A stretch of DNA of 64,000 nucleotides from Thiomicrorhabdus xiamenensis (GCF_013282625.1 NZ_CP054020.1:1116001-1180000), one strand, 5' to 3'; shown: positions 1 through 9,447, numbered from the stretch's first letter. Made by a program: numbers and translations. Notes: generated by a model not told the origin, from the letters alone.

Positions 1-349
1 TGGCGTTGGCGCCTTCTGTGGTGAAGTTTACACCGTACTCAATCAGTTCCAGAATCGTTTCCGCGGCATGGGTTGCGACCACGGCGACCGCTTTGTCGTC
101 GCATAAACCGGCACCGGCGATCTTGGTGTCTTTAATGTGCGCATCGATGCTGTCGAAAGGATCGAGCACGCCGGCTATTCCGCCCTGAGCGTAGCTGGTA
201 CTGCCTTCTTCGAGCGATGCCTTGGCAAGCACGATCACCTTGTGCTTCTGTGCCAGTTTGAGAGCGATTGACAGCCCGGCAATACCACTGCCGATAATCA
301 ATACTTCAGTCGATTTTGCGTACTCTTGGTTGGCTTTCGATTGTTGCAT
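1..349 (-). CDS. nadB: L-aspartate oxidase NadB (N-terminal part, cut by window edge)
   Basis: The first 116 residues are visible; the gene runs off the left edge. NadB oxidises L-aspartate to iminoaspartate for quinolinate and NAD synthesis in the cytoplasm. The N-terminus carries an FAD-binding dinucleotide fold ([10 protein letters not shown], about residues 19-28) and the family's [12 protein letters not shown] motif (about residues 49-60), which separates NadB from plain fumarate reductases. The ATG at 349 is preceded by a GAGGCGAC-like ribosome site. The gene diverges from rseC. In many Gammaproteobacteria nadB diverges from rpoE-rseA-rseB-rseC-mucD; here the rpoE, rseA and rseB genes are absent between them. 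Confidence 0.93.
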   Translation of the reverse strand, partial: MQQSKANQEYAKSTEVLIIGSGIAGLSIALKLAQKHKVIVLAKASLEEGSTSYAQGGIAGVLDPFDSIDAHIKDTKIAGAGLCDDKAVAVVATHAAETILELIEYGVNFTTEGANA

Positions 350-411
350 TGCCGGGTCGCCTCAAAGCTAATGAATGGGATTTTGACGATTAAAGTCGTA
401 AGGTGGCGCTT

Positions 412-439
412 ACTATAGGTAGCCGACGCCAGATTGCAA
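412..439 (-). promoter_or_regulatory. Candidate sigma-70 promoter for nadB
   Basis: On the minus strand TTGCAA (434-439) and TATAGT (412-417) are separated by 16 bases, about 63 bases upstream of the nadB ATG. The hexamers are good matches to the sigma-70 consensus, but nothing beyond the match supports it. Confidence 0.5.
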
Positions 440-550
440 GTGAATATTTTATCTGTGAAGCGCTTTACGATGGGCGGTTTTTGACATTTTCATGCGCTTT
501 AACTTGAAAAAAAAACAGCGCAAACCTAAATTGAATACCTGAGGAATTAT

Positions 551-1123
551 ATGAGCAGTCCAATGGAAAGAAATAATGACCCCGGCTTTGACGACGACCG
601 GGATTCGCTTGTCGGCGTTTCCGCCAAAAGTAGTCTGACCGAAAGCGGAACGGTCGTGGCGATTCAAGGAGAGTTTGCTCTGGTTGAGGTGGCCCCGAAA
701 AACGGTTGCAGCGGTTGCGCCCAAAGTGGTGGGTGCGGAACTTCCGCTTTATCGACGCTGTTTGTTGCCCGGCACAATAAGCCGATCCGGGTAGAAAATC
801 CTCTTGGGGTTGAAGTCGGAAATCTTGTCGATCTGTCCATGGATGAGTCACGATTGGTTAAACATTCTTTTATGGCTTATGGCTTACCATTAATTGGACT
901 TTTGGTGTTTTCGGTTCTGGCCCAGAAACTCCTGTTTATCTCGGGAATACCTGTCTCGGCGGCAGAAAAATTCGCTGATGTCAGTGCTATCTTTGGAGGC
1001 CTTTTCGGGCTTTTTGCCGGCTGGTGGGTAACGAAACGTTTTTACCGACCGGTCTTGCCGGAAATCACTCGGATTCATAACGCATCGCAAACGTTGGATG
1101 ACGCGCAGATGCGGGATGTCTAG
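551..1123 (+). CDS. rseC: RseC/MucC family membrane protein
   Basis: A 190-residue protein of the SoxR-reducing/RseC family (PF04246). Family members sit in the inner membrane and are linked to sigma-E regulation or to reduction of SoxR by the Rsx complex. The cysteine cluster NGCSGCAQSGGCG (C53, C56, C62) is characteristic, and two membrane segments follow (about residues 105-125 and 138-160). The N-terminal 30 residues are acidic and longer than in E. coli RseC. The ATG at 551 has a clear GAGGAA ribosome site. mucD follows 48 bases downstream, so the two are probably co-transcribed. The usual partners rseA and rseB are not present. Confidence 0.88.
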   Translation: MSSPMERNNDPGFDDDRDSLVGVSAKSSLTESGTVVAIQGEFALVEVAPKNGCSGCAQSGGCGTSALSTLFVARHNKPIRVENPLGVEVGNLVDLSMDESRLVKHSFMAYGLPLIGLLVFSVLAQKLLFISGIPVSAAEKFADVSAIFGGLFGLFAGWWVTKRFYRPVLPEITRIHNASQTLDDAQMRDV

Positions 1124-1171
1124 TCTTTCATTGGTTGTGATTTTTACTAAACAAGAGGAAGGGTGTATCGA

Positions 1172-2608
1172 ATGAAACGGTGTTTAACCTTTAATGGATT
1201 GTTTTTGAACTCTCTGCTGCTGGCGGCTGCTTTACTGTTGCAGCCGATGGTAACCCAAGCGGCTGAAAAATATGGTTTGCCGGATTTCACGGAACTGGCA
1301 GAGCACAATAACAAGGTTGTGGTTAATATCTCTACAACGAAAACCGTCTCCAAACAGGATAATCAAATACCGCCGCAATTCCGGGGGATGCCGGAAGAAC
1401 TGTTGCGACATTTTTTCGGAATTCCGCCGGAAATGTTTCAGCAACCACCGCAGCAGGATACTCCGAAAAAACAGGCACATTCGCTGGGATCTGGCTTCAT
1501 TATCAGTGAAGACGGTTATATTCTGACCAATAACCATGTTGTGGAAGATGCCGACGAAATTATCGTGCGCATGCGCAACCGCAAAGAGTTAAAAGCCGAA
1601 TTAATCGGAACCGATCCTCGTACCGATGTGGCGTTGTTGAAGATCAAGGCGGATAACCTGCCTTATGCCAAAATCGGAAAAAGCAAGGATTTGAAGGTCG
1701 GGCAGTGGGTTCTGGCGATCGGTGAACCATTCGGATTGGATTATACGGTGACGCACGGGATTGTTTCCGCTCTGGGAAGATCGCTGCCGGAAGATACCTA
1801 TGTGCCTTTCATTCAGACTGATGTGCCGATTAATCCGGGGAATTCTGGCGGACCTTTGTTTAATCTGGATGGCGAAGTCGTCGGGATTAACTCGCAGATC
1901 TACTCCAATAGTGGCGGTTCAATGGGACTCTCTTTTTCGATCCCGATCGATATTGCAATGAATGTCGCCGAACAGCTGAAAGCGAACGGTAAAGTTGTAC
2001 GCGGTTTCCTGGGTGTACAGATTCAGGAAGTGACCAGCGATTTGTCCGAATCGTTTGGTTTGGATAAGCCGACCGGAGCGCTTGTCGGAGAAGTGTACGA
2101 TAATACGCCGGCCAAGGAATACGGTATCGAAGCCGGGGATATTATTCTTGAGTTTGACGGCAGAAAGATCGAAAAGTCTTCGGATCTTCCTCCTGTGGTG
2201 GGGATGACGCCGATCAACGAGAAGGTGAAGGTTAAACTGCTGCGTCAGGGCAAAGTGAAATACCTCACCGTCAAACTGACCTCTCTGGATAAATCCAAAG
2301 ATCTGGCGATGTCGTCTGATCGCAAGCTTAACAGTAATCGTTTGGGGGTAACCGTCGAGGAAATTCCGAAAGAGTGGTTGCAGGATAACGGTCTGCCGTA
2401 TGGTGTCCGTGTAACCGACGTCAGCAGCGGACCAGCCGAACAGGCGGGTATCCGCAACGGAGATATTATCGTCACCATCGACTTCAAACCGGTTAAAAGT
2501 GTGCGTGAATTGAATAAACTGCTGCAGAGTCTGCCGAAAAAACGTTCCTTGCCGGTTCGCGTTATCCGTAACGGACGTTCGGTATTCCTGCCGCTTGTTC
2601 TGGACTAG
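1172..2608 (+). CDS. mucD: Periplasmic serine protease Do-like (MucD/DegP)
   Basis: A 478-residue HtrA-family protease/chaperone that degrades or refolds damaged envelope proteins. A signal peptide ends near the QAA of residues 28-30. The trypsin-like domain shows the full triad: H122 (TNNHVV), D152 (TDVALL) and S225 (NPGNSGGP). Two PDZ domains follow (about residues 270-360 and 380-470). The acidic/proline-rich loop at about residues 60-100 matches the LA loop of Do-type proteases. A GTG at 1163 is possible, but the ATG at 1172 lies 11 bases after AGAGGAA and gives a better signal peptide. Downstream of rseC, this matches MucD of the sigma-E cluster. Confidence 0.93.
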   Translation: MKRCLTFNGLFLNSLLLAAALLLQPMVTQAAEKYGLPDFTELAEHNNKVVVNISTTKTVSKQDNQIPPQFRGMPEELLRHFFGIPPEMFQQPPQQDTPKKQAHSLGSGFIISEDGYILTNNHVVEDADEIIVRMRNRKELKAELIGTDPRTDVALLKIKADNLPYAKIGKSKDLKVGQWVLAIGEPFGLDYTVTHGIVSALGRSLPEDTYVPFIQTDVPINPGNSGGPLFNLDGEVVGINSQIYSNSGGSMGLSFSIPIDIAMNVAEQLKANGKVVRGFLGVQIQEVTSDLSESFGLDKPTGALVGEVYDNTPAKEYGIEAGDIILEFDGRKIEKSSDLPPVVGMTPINEKVKVKLLRQGKVKYLTVKLTSLDKSKDLAMSSDRKLNSNRLGVTVEEIPKEWLQDNGLPYGVRVTDVSSGPAEQAGIRNGDIIVTIDFKPVKSVRELNKLLQSLPKKRSLPVRVIRNGRSVFLPLVLD

Positions 2609-2632
2609 ATGAAAAAAGCGCATTGAAGCCGG

Positions 2633-2706
2633 AAAAGTTAGGCCTATCAGCGATAAATAATGTCTTTATCAAGAATTTAGCGTAAAATACGGCCTAACTT
2701 TTTTAG
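2633..2706 (+). terminator. Long-loop inverted repeat after mucD with T tract
   Basis: A perfect 12-base inverted repeat, AAAAGTTAGGCC (2633-2644) and GGCCTAACTTTT (2691-2702), surrounds a 46-base loop, and T residues continue to 2704. It could end the mucD transcript. The loop is unusually long for a simple terminator, and the right arm coincides with the start of the structured region described next. Confidence 0.45.
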
Positions 2707-2830
2707 CCAGTTCCATCCGTTAACTGGAGAGTGGGATGGAAATGACAGTGCAGCGGTCTTTTAAGGTGAAGACACTGTAGGATTCAATGAAAAAATGTCA
2801 TAAGAAGGGGGCGGAAAAGTCCCCTTTTTT
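2691..2830 (+). ncRNA. Candidate structured RNA or leader between mucD and lepA
   Basis: No ORF is present, but hairpins are dense. CCAGTT (2707-2712) pairs with AACTGG (2722-2727). The overlapping TTCCATCC (2711-2718) pairs with GGATGGAA (2734-2741), so these two cannot form together. ACAGT (2745-2749) pairs with ACTGT (2774-2778) around a nested GTCTT/AAGAC stem (2756-2760 and 2769-2773). A terminator-like hairpin ends it at 2805-2830. A weak promoter-like pair (TGTCTT, 16 bases, TAAAAT) lies just upstream. It could be a small RNA of about 140 nucleotides or a regulated lepA leader. No known Rfam family was recognised. Confidence 0.4.
2805..2830 (+). terminator. Rho-independent terminator upstream of lepA
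   Basis: AAGGGG (2805-2810) pairs with CCCCTT (2821-2826) around a 10-base loop, followed by TTTT to 2830. It lies 104 bases before the lepA ATG, so either lepA has its own promoter after it or the hairpin acts as an attenuator. Confidence 0.7.
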
Positions 2831-2933
2831 ATTAGCTGGAATTCGGGGATTTATTTCACCTGCCGGATGTTTTTTCATGAGATAGGAATCTAGGCTGCTG
2901 TCAGGCAAATGAATTCTGTTATTCGGAGATTAA

Positions 2934-4742
2934 ATGTCTAACGACTTATCACTCATTCGTAACTTCTCGATTATTGCACATATCGATCATGGTAAATCGA
3001 CGATTGCCGACCGCTTCATTCATCTTTGCGGCGGCTTAACCGACCGTGAAATGGAACAGCAGGTTCTTGATTCGATGGATATCGAGCGCGAACGCGGTAT
3101 TACCATCAAAGCGCAGAGCGTTACCCTGAACTACGAATCGGAAGACGGCAAGGTCTATCAGCTGAATTTCATCGATACTCCGGGGCACGTAGACTTTTCC
3201 TACGAAGTTTCTCGTTCTCTGGCAGCCTGTGAGGGTGCTCTGCTGGTAGTGGATGCTTCACAAGGTGTTGAAGCGCAGACCGTGGCCAACTGTTATACGG
3301 CCATTGAGCAGGGGCTTGAAGTGTTGCCGGTATTGAACAAAATTGACCTGCCTGCTGCAGATCCTGAGCGCGTTATCGAAGAGATTGAAGAGATTGTCGG
3401 TATTGAAGCGGAAGATGCGGTTAGAGCTTCGGCAAAAGCGGGTATCGGCATTAAAGAGACTCTGGAAGAAATCGTTAAGAAAATTCCTGCGCCGGAAGGG
3501 GATACCGATAAGCCGCTTAAAGCTTTGATTATCGACTCATGGTTCGATAATTATCTCGGCGTAGTCTCTCTGGTTAGAGTGATTGACGGTAAGATCGGTA
3601 AAAAGACCAAAATGAAAGTGATGTCCACCAAGGAAGAATATCTGGTGGATGATGTGGGTATTTTTACTCCGAAGCGTACACCTAAGGCCAGTTTGCAAGC
3701 CGGTGAGGTAGGGTATGTCATCGCTGGAATCAAAGATATCGATGGAGCGCCGGTAGGGGATACTTTAGCTGATGCGGCGAAGCCGGAAGTTGAGGCATTA
3801 CCGGGCTTTAAACCGGCACAGCCGCGCGTCTTTGCCGGTCTTTTCCCGATCAGCTCGGAAGATTACGAAGATCTGCGTGAGTCTTTGCGCAAGCTGCGTC
3901 TGAACGATGCGGCACTGCATTTCGAACCGGAAACTTCGGAAGCACTTGGTTTCGGTTTCCGTTGCGGTTTCCTCGGAATGCTGCATATGGAGATTATCCA
4001 GGAGCGTCTCGAGCGTGAGTATAATCTGGATTTGATTACTACCGCGCCAACGGTTGTTTATGAAGTTCTGAAAAAGAACGGCGAATTAATTAAGATTGAT
4101 AATCCGTCTGAACTACCAGATCCGGCAATCATTGACGAGATTCGCGAGCCGATTATTCAAGCTAATATTCTGGTGCCGAATGAGTATGTCGGCGCGGTCA
4201 TGAAATTGTGTATTGAAAAGCGCGGTGTGCAGAAAGACATGCAGTACTCCGGTGGTCAGGTATCGATCAATTACGAGATGCCGATGAATGAAGTTGTTCT
4301 GGATTTCTTCGATCGCCTGAAATCCTGTTCGCGCGGTTATGCATCGATGGACTACGAATTTAAACGCTTCCAGGCGGACGATCTGGTACGCATGGACTTC
4401 CTGGTCAACGGCGAAAAAGTCGATGCTCTGGCGGTTATTGTGCACCGTTCCTTCGCCGTTCAGCGAGGTAAGGTCATTATCGAAAAACTGCAGAAGGTTA
4501 TTCCGCGTCAGATGTTCGATGTCGCGATTCAGGCGGCAATCGGTGCCAAAGTCATCGGTCGAACCAATGTTAAGGCGTTGCGTAAGAACGTAACAGCGAA
4601 ATGTTACGGTGGTGACGTTTCGCGTAAGAAGAAACTGCTGCAGAAACAGAAAGAAGGTAAGAAGCGCATGAAGTCGATCGGTAGTGTTGAATTACCGCAA
4701 GAGGCTTTCCTGGCGATTCTGGATACGGGAGATTCCAAATGA
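2934..4742 (+). CDS. lepA: Elongation factor 4 (back-translocating GTPase LepA)
   Basis: 602 residues, the normal LepA length. It is a ribosome-associated GTPase. The G1 motif AHIDHGKST (about residues 15-23), the effector region [16 protein letters not shown] (G3) and NKID (G4) are all visible. The C-terminal LepA-specific domain ends with a lysine-rich tail (about residues 560-580). An ATGA overlap with lepB (4739-4742) shows translational coupling, the classic lepA-lepB pair. The start ATG follows TCGGAGATTAA. Confidence 0.98.
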   Translation: MSNDLSLIRNFSIIAHIDHGKSTIADRFIHLCGGLTDREMEQQVLDSMDIERERGITIKAQSVTLNYESEDGKVYQLNFIDTPGHVDFSYEVSRSLAACEGALLVVDASQGVEAQTVANCYTAIEQGLEVLPVLNKIDLPAADPERVIEEIEEIVGIEAEDAVRASAKAGIGIKETLEEIVKKIPAPEGDTDKPLKALIIDSWFDNYLGVVSLVRVIDGKIGKKTKMKVMSTKEEYLVDDVGIFTPKRTPKASLQAGEVGYVIAGIKDIDGAPVGDTLADAAKPEVEALPGFKPAQPRVFAGLFPISSEDYEDLRESLRKLRLNDAALHFEPETSEALGFGFRCGFLGMLHMEIIQERLEREYNLDLITTAPTVVYEVLKKNGELIKIDNPSELPDPAIIDEIREPIIQANILVPNEYVGAVMKLCIEKRGVQKDMQYSGGQVSINYEMPMNEVVLDFFDRLKSCSRGYASMDYEFKRFQADDLVRMDFLVNGEKVDALAVIVHRSFAVQRGKVIIEKLQKVIPRQMFDVAIQAAIGAKVIGRTNVKALRKNVTAKCYGGDVSRKKKLLQKQKEGKKRMKSIGSVELPQEAFLAILDTGDSK

Positions 4743-5509
4743 ATTTTGAACTGATTCTGGTTCTTGTCACTCTGGTAACCGGGGTGATCTGGTATGTTGA
4801 TCGCCTGGTATGGCGTCCGGCACGCCGTAAATCGACAACCGGTGCTAAAGAGCCGATTATTGTTGAATATTCACGTTCGCTGTTTCCGGTTTTTCTGGTG
4901 GTGTTGATTCTGCGTTCGTTTATCATTGAACCATTCCGAATTCCTTCGGGTTCCATGTATCCAACGCTGGAAATCGGTGATTTCATCGCCGTGAACAAAT
5001 TCGCATATGGTATTAAACTGCCGGTTGTGCAGACTAAAATCATTCCGCTTGGCGAACCTGAACGCGGTGATGTTGTGGTCTTTAAGTATCCGAATGATCC
5101 GGATGTCGATTATATTAAACGTGTGGTGGGACTTCCGGGCGATACGGTCAGCTATATCGAGCGAACACTGTTTATCAACGGCAAAGCGGTAGAAATGAAA
5201 GCTTTGGGTCTGTATCGCGGTAATGATTCCGGAGCGGTCATGAACGATGCACAGATTGTGCAGGAAAGTTTTGATAACGGCGTCAGTCATCAAATCCTGC
5301 TTGATCCGGATAAAACCTCGGTGGATATGGGGCCGGTCACCGTTCCTGAAGGGCACTACTTTATGGTCGGTGATAACCGCGATCACAGTAATGACAGTCG
5401 TTTCTGGGGCTTTGTTCCGGAAGAAAACCTGAAGGGGAAAGCCTTCGGTATCTGGATGAACTGGGATAACGGCATCCACTTCAATCGCATCGGTAAAGGG
5501 ATCGATTAA
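4739..5509 (+). CDS. lepB: Signal peptidase I
   Basis: 256 residues. Inner-membrane protease that removes signal peptides from exported proteins. Two N-terminal membrane segments (about residues 3-22 and 44-60) precede the periplasmic catalytic domain. The catalytic Ser72 lies in PSGSMYPTL and the catalytic Lys127 in [12 protein letters not shown]. The box [14 protein letters not shown] near the C-terminus is the family's box E. It overlaps lepA by 4 bases and is followed by rnc after 3 bases. Confidence 0.97.
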   Translation: MNFELILVLVTLVTGVIWYVDRLVWRPARRKSTTGAKEPIIVEYSRSLFPVFLVVLILRSFIIEPFRIPSGSMYPTLEIGDFIAVNKFAYGIKLPVVQTKIIPLGEPERGDVVVFKYPNDPDVDYIKRVVGLPGDTVSYIERTLFINGKAVEMKALGLYRGNDSGAVMNDAQIVQESFDNGVSHQILLDPDKTSVDMGPVTVPEGHYFMVGDNRDHSNDSRFWGFVPEENLKGKAFGIWMNWDNGIHFNRIGKGID

Positions 5510-5512
5510 GCT

Positions 5513-6229
5513 ATGGCAGGCAAAAAACAGCCACAACTGGATCAGGAAAGAATCGCAAAGCTCAATATGCTGGCGAAGAAGTTGGGTTATGACTATCAGG
5601 ATCTGACTTTGTTGCAACGCGCCTTAACGCACCGCAGCGTGGGGGCGAAAAACAATGAGCGCCTCGAGTTTCTGGGGGACAGTCTGGTCAACTATATTAT
5701 TGCCGATGCGCTTTTCCATCAGTTCAGCAAACTTCCTGAAGGCGATATGAGCCGAGTGCGAGCTCACCTGGTTAAGGGGGATACGCTGGCGGTGATTGGG
5801 CGCGAATATCAGTTGAGCGATTATCTGGTTTTAGGCCCCGGCGAACTTAAAAGCGGTGGTTTCCGCCGCGATTCGATTATTGCCGATACTGTTGAAGCGA
5901 TAATCGCTTCGGTCTACGAGGACGGCGGTCTTGAGCCGTGTCGCGAACTGGTTCACCGTTTGTACGAGAAGCGTTTGCAGGATCTGGATCCGAAAAAAGT
6001 CGGTAAAGATGCAAAAACTCGATTGCAGGAAATGCTGCAGTCATTGAACGAATCTCTACCGGAATACAGCATTATCAGTGTAAATGGTGCCGCTCACGCG
6101 CAGGAATTTACTGTCAGCTGTTATGTCGATAGACTGAAAACCAAATTCGAGGCGACCGCTTCAAGCCGTCGCAAGGCCGAGCAGAAAGCCGCCGACAGTG
6201 CAATTCAGGCGTTGGAAGCGCAAGAATAA
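5513..6229 (+). CDS. rnc: Ribonuclease III
   Basis: 238 residues. Double-strand-specific endoribonuclease that processes rRNA precursors and structured mRNAs. The signature ERLEFLGDSLVNYIIADALF (about residues 44-63) and the second acidic cluster around DTVEAIIASVYEDGG (about residues 124-138) provide the metal-binding residues. A double-stranded RNA-binding domain occupies about residues 162-234. The gene lies 3 bases after lepB and about 40 bases before era, the standard lepB-rnc-era-recO order. Confidence 0.97.
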   Translation: MAGKKQPQLDQERIAKLNMLAKKLGYDYQDLTLLQRALTHRSVGAKNNERLEFLGDSLVNYIIADALFHQFSKLPEGDMSRVRAHLVKGDTLAVIGREYQLSDYLVLGPGELKSGGFRRDSIIADTVEAIIASVYEDGGLEPCRELVHRLYEKRLQDLDPKKVGKDAKTRLQEMLQSLNESLPEYSIISVNGAAHAQEFTVSCYVDRLKTKFEATASSRRKAEQKAADSAIQALEAQE

Positions 6230-6270
6230 GCAAAATAATATGCCACGTTTAAATGCCCGAGGAAAAACGC

Positions 6271-7260
6271 ATGAGTCAAGATGAAACCGAAGACAAAAAA
6301 AGCTTGTCGCTGGAAAAGATTCTGGCTCAGGCCGAGACAGATCAACAGAGCGACGAAAATTATCAGGCAGGGTTTGTTGCCGTAATCGGACGTCCGAATG
6401 TCGGTAAATCGACGATTATGAACGAAATGCTCGGCCAGAAACTGAGTATTACCTCGCATAAACCGCAAACGACCCGTCACCGTATTCACGGTATCCACAC
6501 GAACGATCAGCATCAGATTATCTATGTCGATACTCCGGGTATGCACTTGGGCGGCAAGAAAAGCATTAATGTTTATATGAACCGCACGGCGCAGAGCGCC
6601 TTTGCTGACGTTGATGTGGTTCTGTTTGTCGTTGAGGCCGGGCGCTGGACCAAAGAAGATCAGGCGGTGGTCAAAAAGCTGCAGAATATCGAACAGCCGG
6701 TGATCGTTGTGGTTAACAAGGTTGATAAGTTTGAAAACAAGGAAGAGCTGTTCCCGTTTATTCAACAGATTTCGGAAGGTTTGAAGTTTGATGCTCTGGT
6801 TCCGGTTTCCGCTTATAAAAAGGTCAATCTGTCGGCGATCGAAGAAGAGGTTTTGAAATACCTGCCGAAGCAGGGCGCGATTTTTCCGGCGGATTACGTG
6901 ACCGACCGTTCGAGTCGTTTTCTGGCAGCGGAAATTATTCGCGAGAAGCTGATGCGTACTTTGGGTGACGAAGTGCCTTACGGTGCCACGGTTGAGATTG
7001 AACAGTTCAAGTTCGATGAAGAGGAAGGGCGTTGGTTGATCAACGGTCTGATTCTGGTTGAGCGCGCAGGGCAGAAACAGATTATTATTGGTAAACGCGG
7101 CGATGTCATTAAACGCATCGGAACTCAGGCGCGTAAGGATCTGGTCAATATGCTTGATGCCCGCGTTCACCTTGAGTTATGGGTCAAGGTGAAAGAGAAC
7201 TGGTCCGATGACGCCCGTGCTCTGGCGAGTCTCGGCTATAACGACAACTACAGCTCTTAA
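6271..7260 (+). CDS. era: GTPase Era
   Basis: 329 residues from the ATG at 6271, chosen because GAGGAAAA (about 6259-6266) is properly spaced from it; an upstream in-frame ATG at 6253 overlaps that site. Era is a GTPase that binds the 3' end of 16S rRNA during 30S maturation. The G1 motif GRPNVGKST, DTPGMH (G3) and NKVD (G4) are present, and a KH RNA-binding domain fills the C-terminus (IIGKRGDVIKRIG). A charged extension of about 33 residues precedes the G domain, longer than in E. coli Era. Confidence 0.96.
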   Translation: MSQDETEDKKSLSLEKILAQAETDQQSDENYQAGFVAVIGRPNVGKSTIMNEMLGQKLSITSHKPQTTRHRIHGIHTNDQHQIIYVDTPGMHLGGKKSINVYMNRTAQSAFADVDVVLFVVEAGRWTKEDQAVVKKLQNIEQPVIVVVNKVDKFENKEELFPFIQQISEGLKFDALVPVSAYKKVNLSAIEEEVLKYLPKQGAIFPADYVTDRSSRFLAAEIIREKLMRTLGDEVPYGATVEIEQFKFDEEEGRWLINGLILVERAGQKQIIIGKRGDVIKRIGTQARKDLVNMLDARVHLELWVKVKENWSDDARALASLGYNDNYSS

Positions 7261-7283
7261 GGTTTTTTCGCAGGTTTTCCGCC

Positions 7284-8069
7284 GTGTTGGTAGAACAGAG
7301 CGCTTACGTTCTGCATAGTCGTCCTTATAAGGAGACCAGTGCGCTGGTGACGCTTTTCAGCGCCGAGCAGGGGAAGTTCAATGCCATTATCCGTTCGGTT
7401 CGCGGCAGTAAAAAAGCCCATCTCAAGGCAGCACTGTTGCAGCCTTTTCAGCAGTTGCAACTCAGTTGGCGGCAAAAAGCGCATCAGGATCTGGTTAGTC
7501 TGAATACGATCGAATCCGGTGATCTGCGTTTCCCTCTGCACGGCGAAACCGCCGTATGCGGCCTGTACAGCAACGAGCTGCTGTATCGTTTACTGTATCC
7601 GAATGTTTCTTACGATAACCTGTTTCAAGACTACTGTGATCTGCTGTACTATCTGGCGCAGCTGCAATTTGAAGAAGTCTCGATTCAGCAGCGTAAACAG
7701 GCTTGGGCGCTGCGTTGGTTCGAGTTGCGTCTGTTAAACGGTTTAGGGCACGGCTTTAATCTAGAACAGGACTGCCATCATCAGCCGATCGAGGCGTCGC
7801 GAACCTATTTGTTCTATCCGGAATACGGTTTTGAGGTGTTGACGGATTTTGCTGCCGATCAGGCGTTTCTGCAGATTCCGGGTGAATGCCTGCTGCAACT
7901 GCGCAGTTTGTTAACCGAAGATCTTTCTGCGATCGAACTTGGAGTGCCCTGTTTGAAGACACTGCGGGTTCTGATGAGCCAGAGTTTGCAACCTTATCTC
8001 GGAGACAGGCCGATACAGGCGCGTTTACTTTTAGGGCGTAATCCGTCGCAACCGGATAAATTGTCGTAG
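7284..8069 (+). CDS. recO: DNA repair protein RecO
   Basis: 261 residues. Mediator in the RecF pathway that helps load RecA on SSB-coated DNA. An N-terminal OB-fold (about residues 1-80, with YVLHSRPYKETS and LVTLFSAEQGKF) is followed by a helical C-terminal domain. No zinc-binding cysteine cluster is obvious, as in many gammaproteobacterial RecO. Translation probably starts at the GTG of 7284; a TTG directly follows. It lies 23 bases downstream of era. Confidence 0.9.
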   Translation: MLVEQSAYVLHSRPYKETSALVTLFSAEQGKFNAIIRSVRGSKKAHLKAALLQPFQQLQLSWRQKAHQDLVSLNTIESGDLRFPLHGETAVCGLYSNELLYRLLYPNVSYDNLFQDYCDLLYYLAQLQFEEVSIQQRKQAWALRWFELRLLNGLGHGFNLEQDCHHQPIEASRTYLFYPEYGFEVLTDFAADQAFLQIPGECLLQLRSLLTEDLSAIELGVPCLKTLRVLMSQSLQPYLGDRPIQARLLLGRNPSQPDKLS

Positions 8070-8238
8070 ATTGCGCATAACAAAAACGACTCGTCCACTC
8101 TGCTTCGTTGGAGTGAAGCGGTGTGTGTCCATTCTCAAGCGCAGTCTTAAGAAATCTTGAATTCGCATGTGATCTCTTTACCGCCGAAAGCGGCAATTGG
8201 TAAAATCACTCTTTTAACATTTGTTTAGGAATACAGCC

Positions 8239-8985
8239 ATGAATCCGATCTATCTTGGTTTAAATATTGACCATGTTGCCACCCTTCGCCAAGCGCGCGG
8301 TACCCGTTACCCAGACCCGATCAAGGCGGCATTGGATGCGGAAATGGCTGGCGCCGACAGTATTACTTTGCATTTGCGTGAAGACCGTCGTCATATTCAG
8401 GATGAAGATGTGGCCCGTATCACGCAAATGCGTCAGACAAAAGTCAATTTGGAGATGGCGGCAACCGAAGAGATGGTGCAGATCGCCTGTAAAATGCAGC
8501 CTGAAGATATCTGTCTGGTGCCTGAAAAGCGCGAAGAATTGACGACCGAAGGTGGTTTGGATGTAGCCGGACAAAAAGCCTGGCTGACGGAAGTCTGTGC
8601 GCGTTTGGCGCAAGCAGGTTGCCGGGTTTCGCTGTTTATCGATCCGGAGGAGAAGCAGATTCTGGCAGCCAAAGAGGTTGGTGCGCCGGTGATTGAACTG
8701 CATACCGGAACCTATGCGGAACTGGAAAAACCGCAGGAAGTCGCTACTGAACTTGATCGTATCAGAAAAGCGACCGCGTTAGCTGTAGAGCAGGGGTTAG
8801 TTGTCAATGCCGGACACGGTTTGCACTACCATAATGTACAGGCGATCGCTGCGATTAAAGAGATTGAAGAACTTAATATCGGTCATGCGATTATTGCCCA
8901 GGCGGTTTACAGTGGTTTGCCGGATGCCGTGCGTGAAATGAAACGCCTTATGGTGGAAGCGCGTCAACAGGCGTATCTCGGCTAA
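8239..8985 (+). CDS. pdxJ: Pyridoxine 5'-phosphate synthase
   Basis: 248 residues. Condenses 1-deoxyxylulose 5-phosphate with 3-amino-2-oxopropyl phosphate in the last step of de novo vitamin B6 ring formation. The N-terminus [15 protein letters not shown] is diagnostic, and a (beta/alpha)8 barrel with conserved [15 protein letters not shown] and [10 protein letters not shown] follows. The ATG at 8239 is preceded by TTAGGA; an in-frame TTG at 8221 overlaps the ribosome site and is unlikely. recO-pdxJ-acpS is the usual order. Confidence 0.97.
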   Translation: MNPIYLGLNIDHVATLRQARGTRYPDPIKAALDAEMAGADSITLHLREDRRHIQDEDVARITQMRQTKVNLEMAATEEMVQIACKMQPEDICLVPEKREELTTEGGLDVAGQKAWLTEVCARLAQAGCRVSLFIDPEEKQILAAKEVGAPVIELHTGTYAELEKPQEVATELDRIRKATALAVEQGLVVNAGHGLHYHNVQAIAAIKEIEELNIGHAIIAQAVYSGLPDAVREMKRLMVEARQQAYLG

Positions 8986-9007
8986 TTCGTTAGCAGGTTG
9001 GTTAAGC

Positions 9008-9394
9008 ATGATTGTAGGCGTAGGTACCGATATCGTTGAAAATGTGCGCATAGCACAGCTTTTCCAGAAGCAGGGCGAGCGTTTTGCACGCCGCCTGCTT
9101 TCTGATGACGAGTGGCAGAGTTTTTCCGCTTCGCAGTTTCCGGAAAGCTTTCTAGCCAAGCGATGGGCGTTGAAAGAAGCAGTTGCCAAGGCTTTGGGAA
9201 CCGGTATTGCTCAGGGCGTCACCTTTGAACAGATGACCATCGCACACCATCCCGGTGGGCAGCCTTATCTGATTTTAACCAGCGCCGCTCAGGAAAGAGC
9301 GCAGCAGATTCAGGCCGACAACTGGCAGATCAGTGTCAGCGATGAAAAACATTATTGTGTTGCCTTTGTCGTCGCGCAAAGCCTAGGGCTTTGA
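9008..9394 (+). CDS. acpS: Holo-[acyl-carrier-protein] synthase
   Basis: 128 residues, the usual AcpS size. Transfers 4'-phosphopantetheine from CoA to the acyl carrier protein. MIVGVGTDIVENVRI at the N-terminus and FLAKRWALKEAVAKALGTGI (about residues 45-64) hold the magnesium- and CoA-binding residues. It follows pdxJ by 22 bases and closes the lepA-acpS run; a strong terminator follows. Confidence 0.96.
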   Translation: MIVGVGTDIVENVRIAQLFQKQGERFARRLLSDDEWQSFSASQFPESFLAKRWALKEAVAKALGTGIAQGVTFEQMTIAHHPGGQPYLILTSAAQERAQQIQADNWQISVSDEKHYCVAFVVAQSLGL

Positions 9395-9422
9395 TTCAGC
9401 TGCATTGCAAATTTGATTACGT

Positions 9423-9447
9423 AGGCGGTTTCGACCGCTTATTTTTT
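9423..9447 (+). terminator. Rho-independent terminator after acpS
   Basis: AGGCGGT (9423-9429), a TTCG tetraloop and ACCGCTT (9434-9440) form a 7-base-pair stem, followed by ATTTTTT. Confidence 0.85.

Noticed and set aside
4871-5617. Long antisense open frame across lepB
   Set aside because: It mirrors lepB and rnc, has no ribosome site and no recognisable domain.
6205-7170. Long antisense open frame (321 codons) across era
   Set aside because: It lies wholly on the opposite strand of a clear GTPase gene and shows only reversed-codon composition.
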